A stretch of DNA of 6,500 nt from Nitrospiraceae bacterium UBA6898 (lineage in GTDB: Bacteria; Nitrospirota; Thermodesulfovibrionia; Thermodesulfovibrionales; UBA6898), in NCBI GenBank assembly GCA_002448975.1, contig DKBO01000105.1, positions 3,410-9,909 of the forward strand, read 5' to 3'. The notes beneath the pieces were generated by a model. It was not told where the DNA came from. It ran no database searches and saw only the letters and a program-made list of their open reading frames with translations. This document shows, piece by piece, positions 5,891-6,500 of this stretch (position 1 is its first letter; every line of letters starts with the position of its first letter). The translations under genes were made by a program, and so were the position numbers.

Positions 5891-6500
5891 AAAGCGTCAT
5901 TGTCCTCCTTGGCCCGACCGGTGTTGGCAAGACCGGCGCAGCGATGATCCTTGCCCGGGAGCTCCATACCGAGATCATAAGCGCGGACTCTATGCAGATA
6001 TACCGGCATATGGATATCGGAACAGCGAAACCATCACCGGCGGAACGGGCCGCGGTGAGACATCATATGATCGATATCGTCGATCCCGTAGCGTCTTACA
6101 GCGCAGGGCGGTATATTGTCGAGGTCCGGCCGATAATGGAACGTCTGCATCAGGAGGGGAAAACGCCCCTTGTTGTAGGCGGCACAGGGCTGTATATCAA
6201 AGCAATGACGCGGGGACTGTTCAGCGGTCCTTCGACAGACGCAGAATTACGGGACGGCCTTCTTGCCCGGGAACAGGAGCAGAAGGGCTCCCTGTACGAG
6301 TTCCTGCGCCGCATCGACCCTGCTGCAGCTTGCAGGATCGAACGGAACGACCTGCGCCGCATCATACGCGCCATTGAGGTCTGCATAAAGAGCGGTAGCA
6401 CCATTTCATCCTTTCAAAAAGAACTTACCCGGCCGCTGCCGTACAACTTTGTGAAGATCGGCCTTACGCGGGAGAGAAAAGAGCTCTATGCCATGATCGA
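5887..6500 (+). CDS. miaA: tRNA dimethylallyltransferase MiaA (3' end missing)
   Basis: The first 204 residues of a protein usually about 300-315 long; it runs off the right edge. MiaA transfers a dimethylallyl group to the N6 of adenosine 37 in tRNAs that read codons starting with U. Visible are the P-loop GPTGVGKT (9-16), ISADSMQIYRHMDIGTAKPS (31-50; Asp34 matches the catalytic Asp42 of E. coli), VVGGTGLYIKA (96-106), NDLRRIIRAIEV (154-165) and GLTRERKELY (192-201). The ATG overlaps the mutL stop as ATGA, and no separate Shine-Dalgarno is evident, so translation is probably coupled to mutL. The mutL-miaA pair is a common bacterial arrangement. Confidence 0.97.
   Translation, partial: MKSVIVLLGPTGVGKTGAAMILARELHTEIISADSMQIYRHMDIGTAKPSPAERAAVRHHMIDIVDPVASYSAGRYIVEVRPIMERLHQEGKTPLVVGGTGLYIKAMTRGLFSGPSTDAELRDGLLAREQEQKGSLYEFLRRIDPAAACRIERNDLRRIIRAIEVCIKSGSTISSFQKELTRPLPYNFVKIGLTRERKELYAMI

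Overview
The window is ordinary bacterial chromosome: dense, intron-free, moderately GC-rich by eye, with overlapping genes and no mobile element, CRISPR array, rRNA or tRNA that I can see. Two divergent operons flank a short promoter region at about 4040-4207. The gene set implies a Gram-negative (diderm) bacterium. The order proA-nadD-rsfS-rlmH, an endonuclease-type MutL and a fused LapA/LapB-like protein would fit a Nitrospirota or deltaproteobacterial-type genome. That placement is inference from gene content and is not proven.

Leftward operon (minus strand, in order of transcription): proA (glutamate-5-semialdehyde dehydrogenase, proline synthesis) starts at 4039 with a strong Shine-Dalgarno. 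A 108-bp gap with a hairpin follows. Then comes a tightly packed chain: nadD (NaMN adenylyltransferase), rsfS (ribosome silencing factor), rlmH (23S rRNA pseudouridine-1915 methyltransferase) and a membrane-anchored TPR protein that runs off the left edge. The overlaps are 10, 53 and 1 nt, so these four genes are probably translated in a coupled way. Together they cover NAD synthesis, ribosome maturation and dormancy, and probably envelope/LPS quality control.

Rightward operon (plus strand): mutL (mismatch repair, with the C-terminal endonuclease motifs) starts at 4208, and miaA (tRNA A37 dimethylallyltransferase) overlaps it by 4 nt and runs off the right edge. The mutL-miaA pairing is common in bacteria.

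Points that deserve a second look: (1) the left-edge protein appears to be a single-chain LapA-LapB fusion; (2) an A8 run inside it, at the junction of its membrane and TPR parts, could by slippage yield a separate product of about 104 residues, the size of LapA; (3) a perfect 26-bp palindrome, built on two tandem copies of a 10-bp palindrome, sits in the mutL linker; (4) a G8 run lies in the mutL ATPase domain; (5) a promoter-like -10 box sits directly against the mutL start codon, suggesting a leaderless mRNA. I see no clearly new multi-gene system here.
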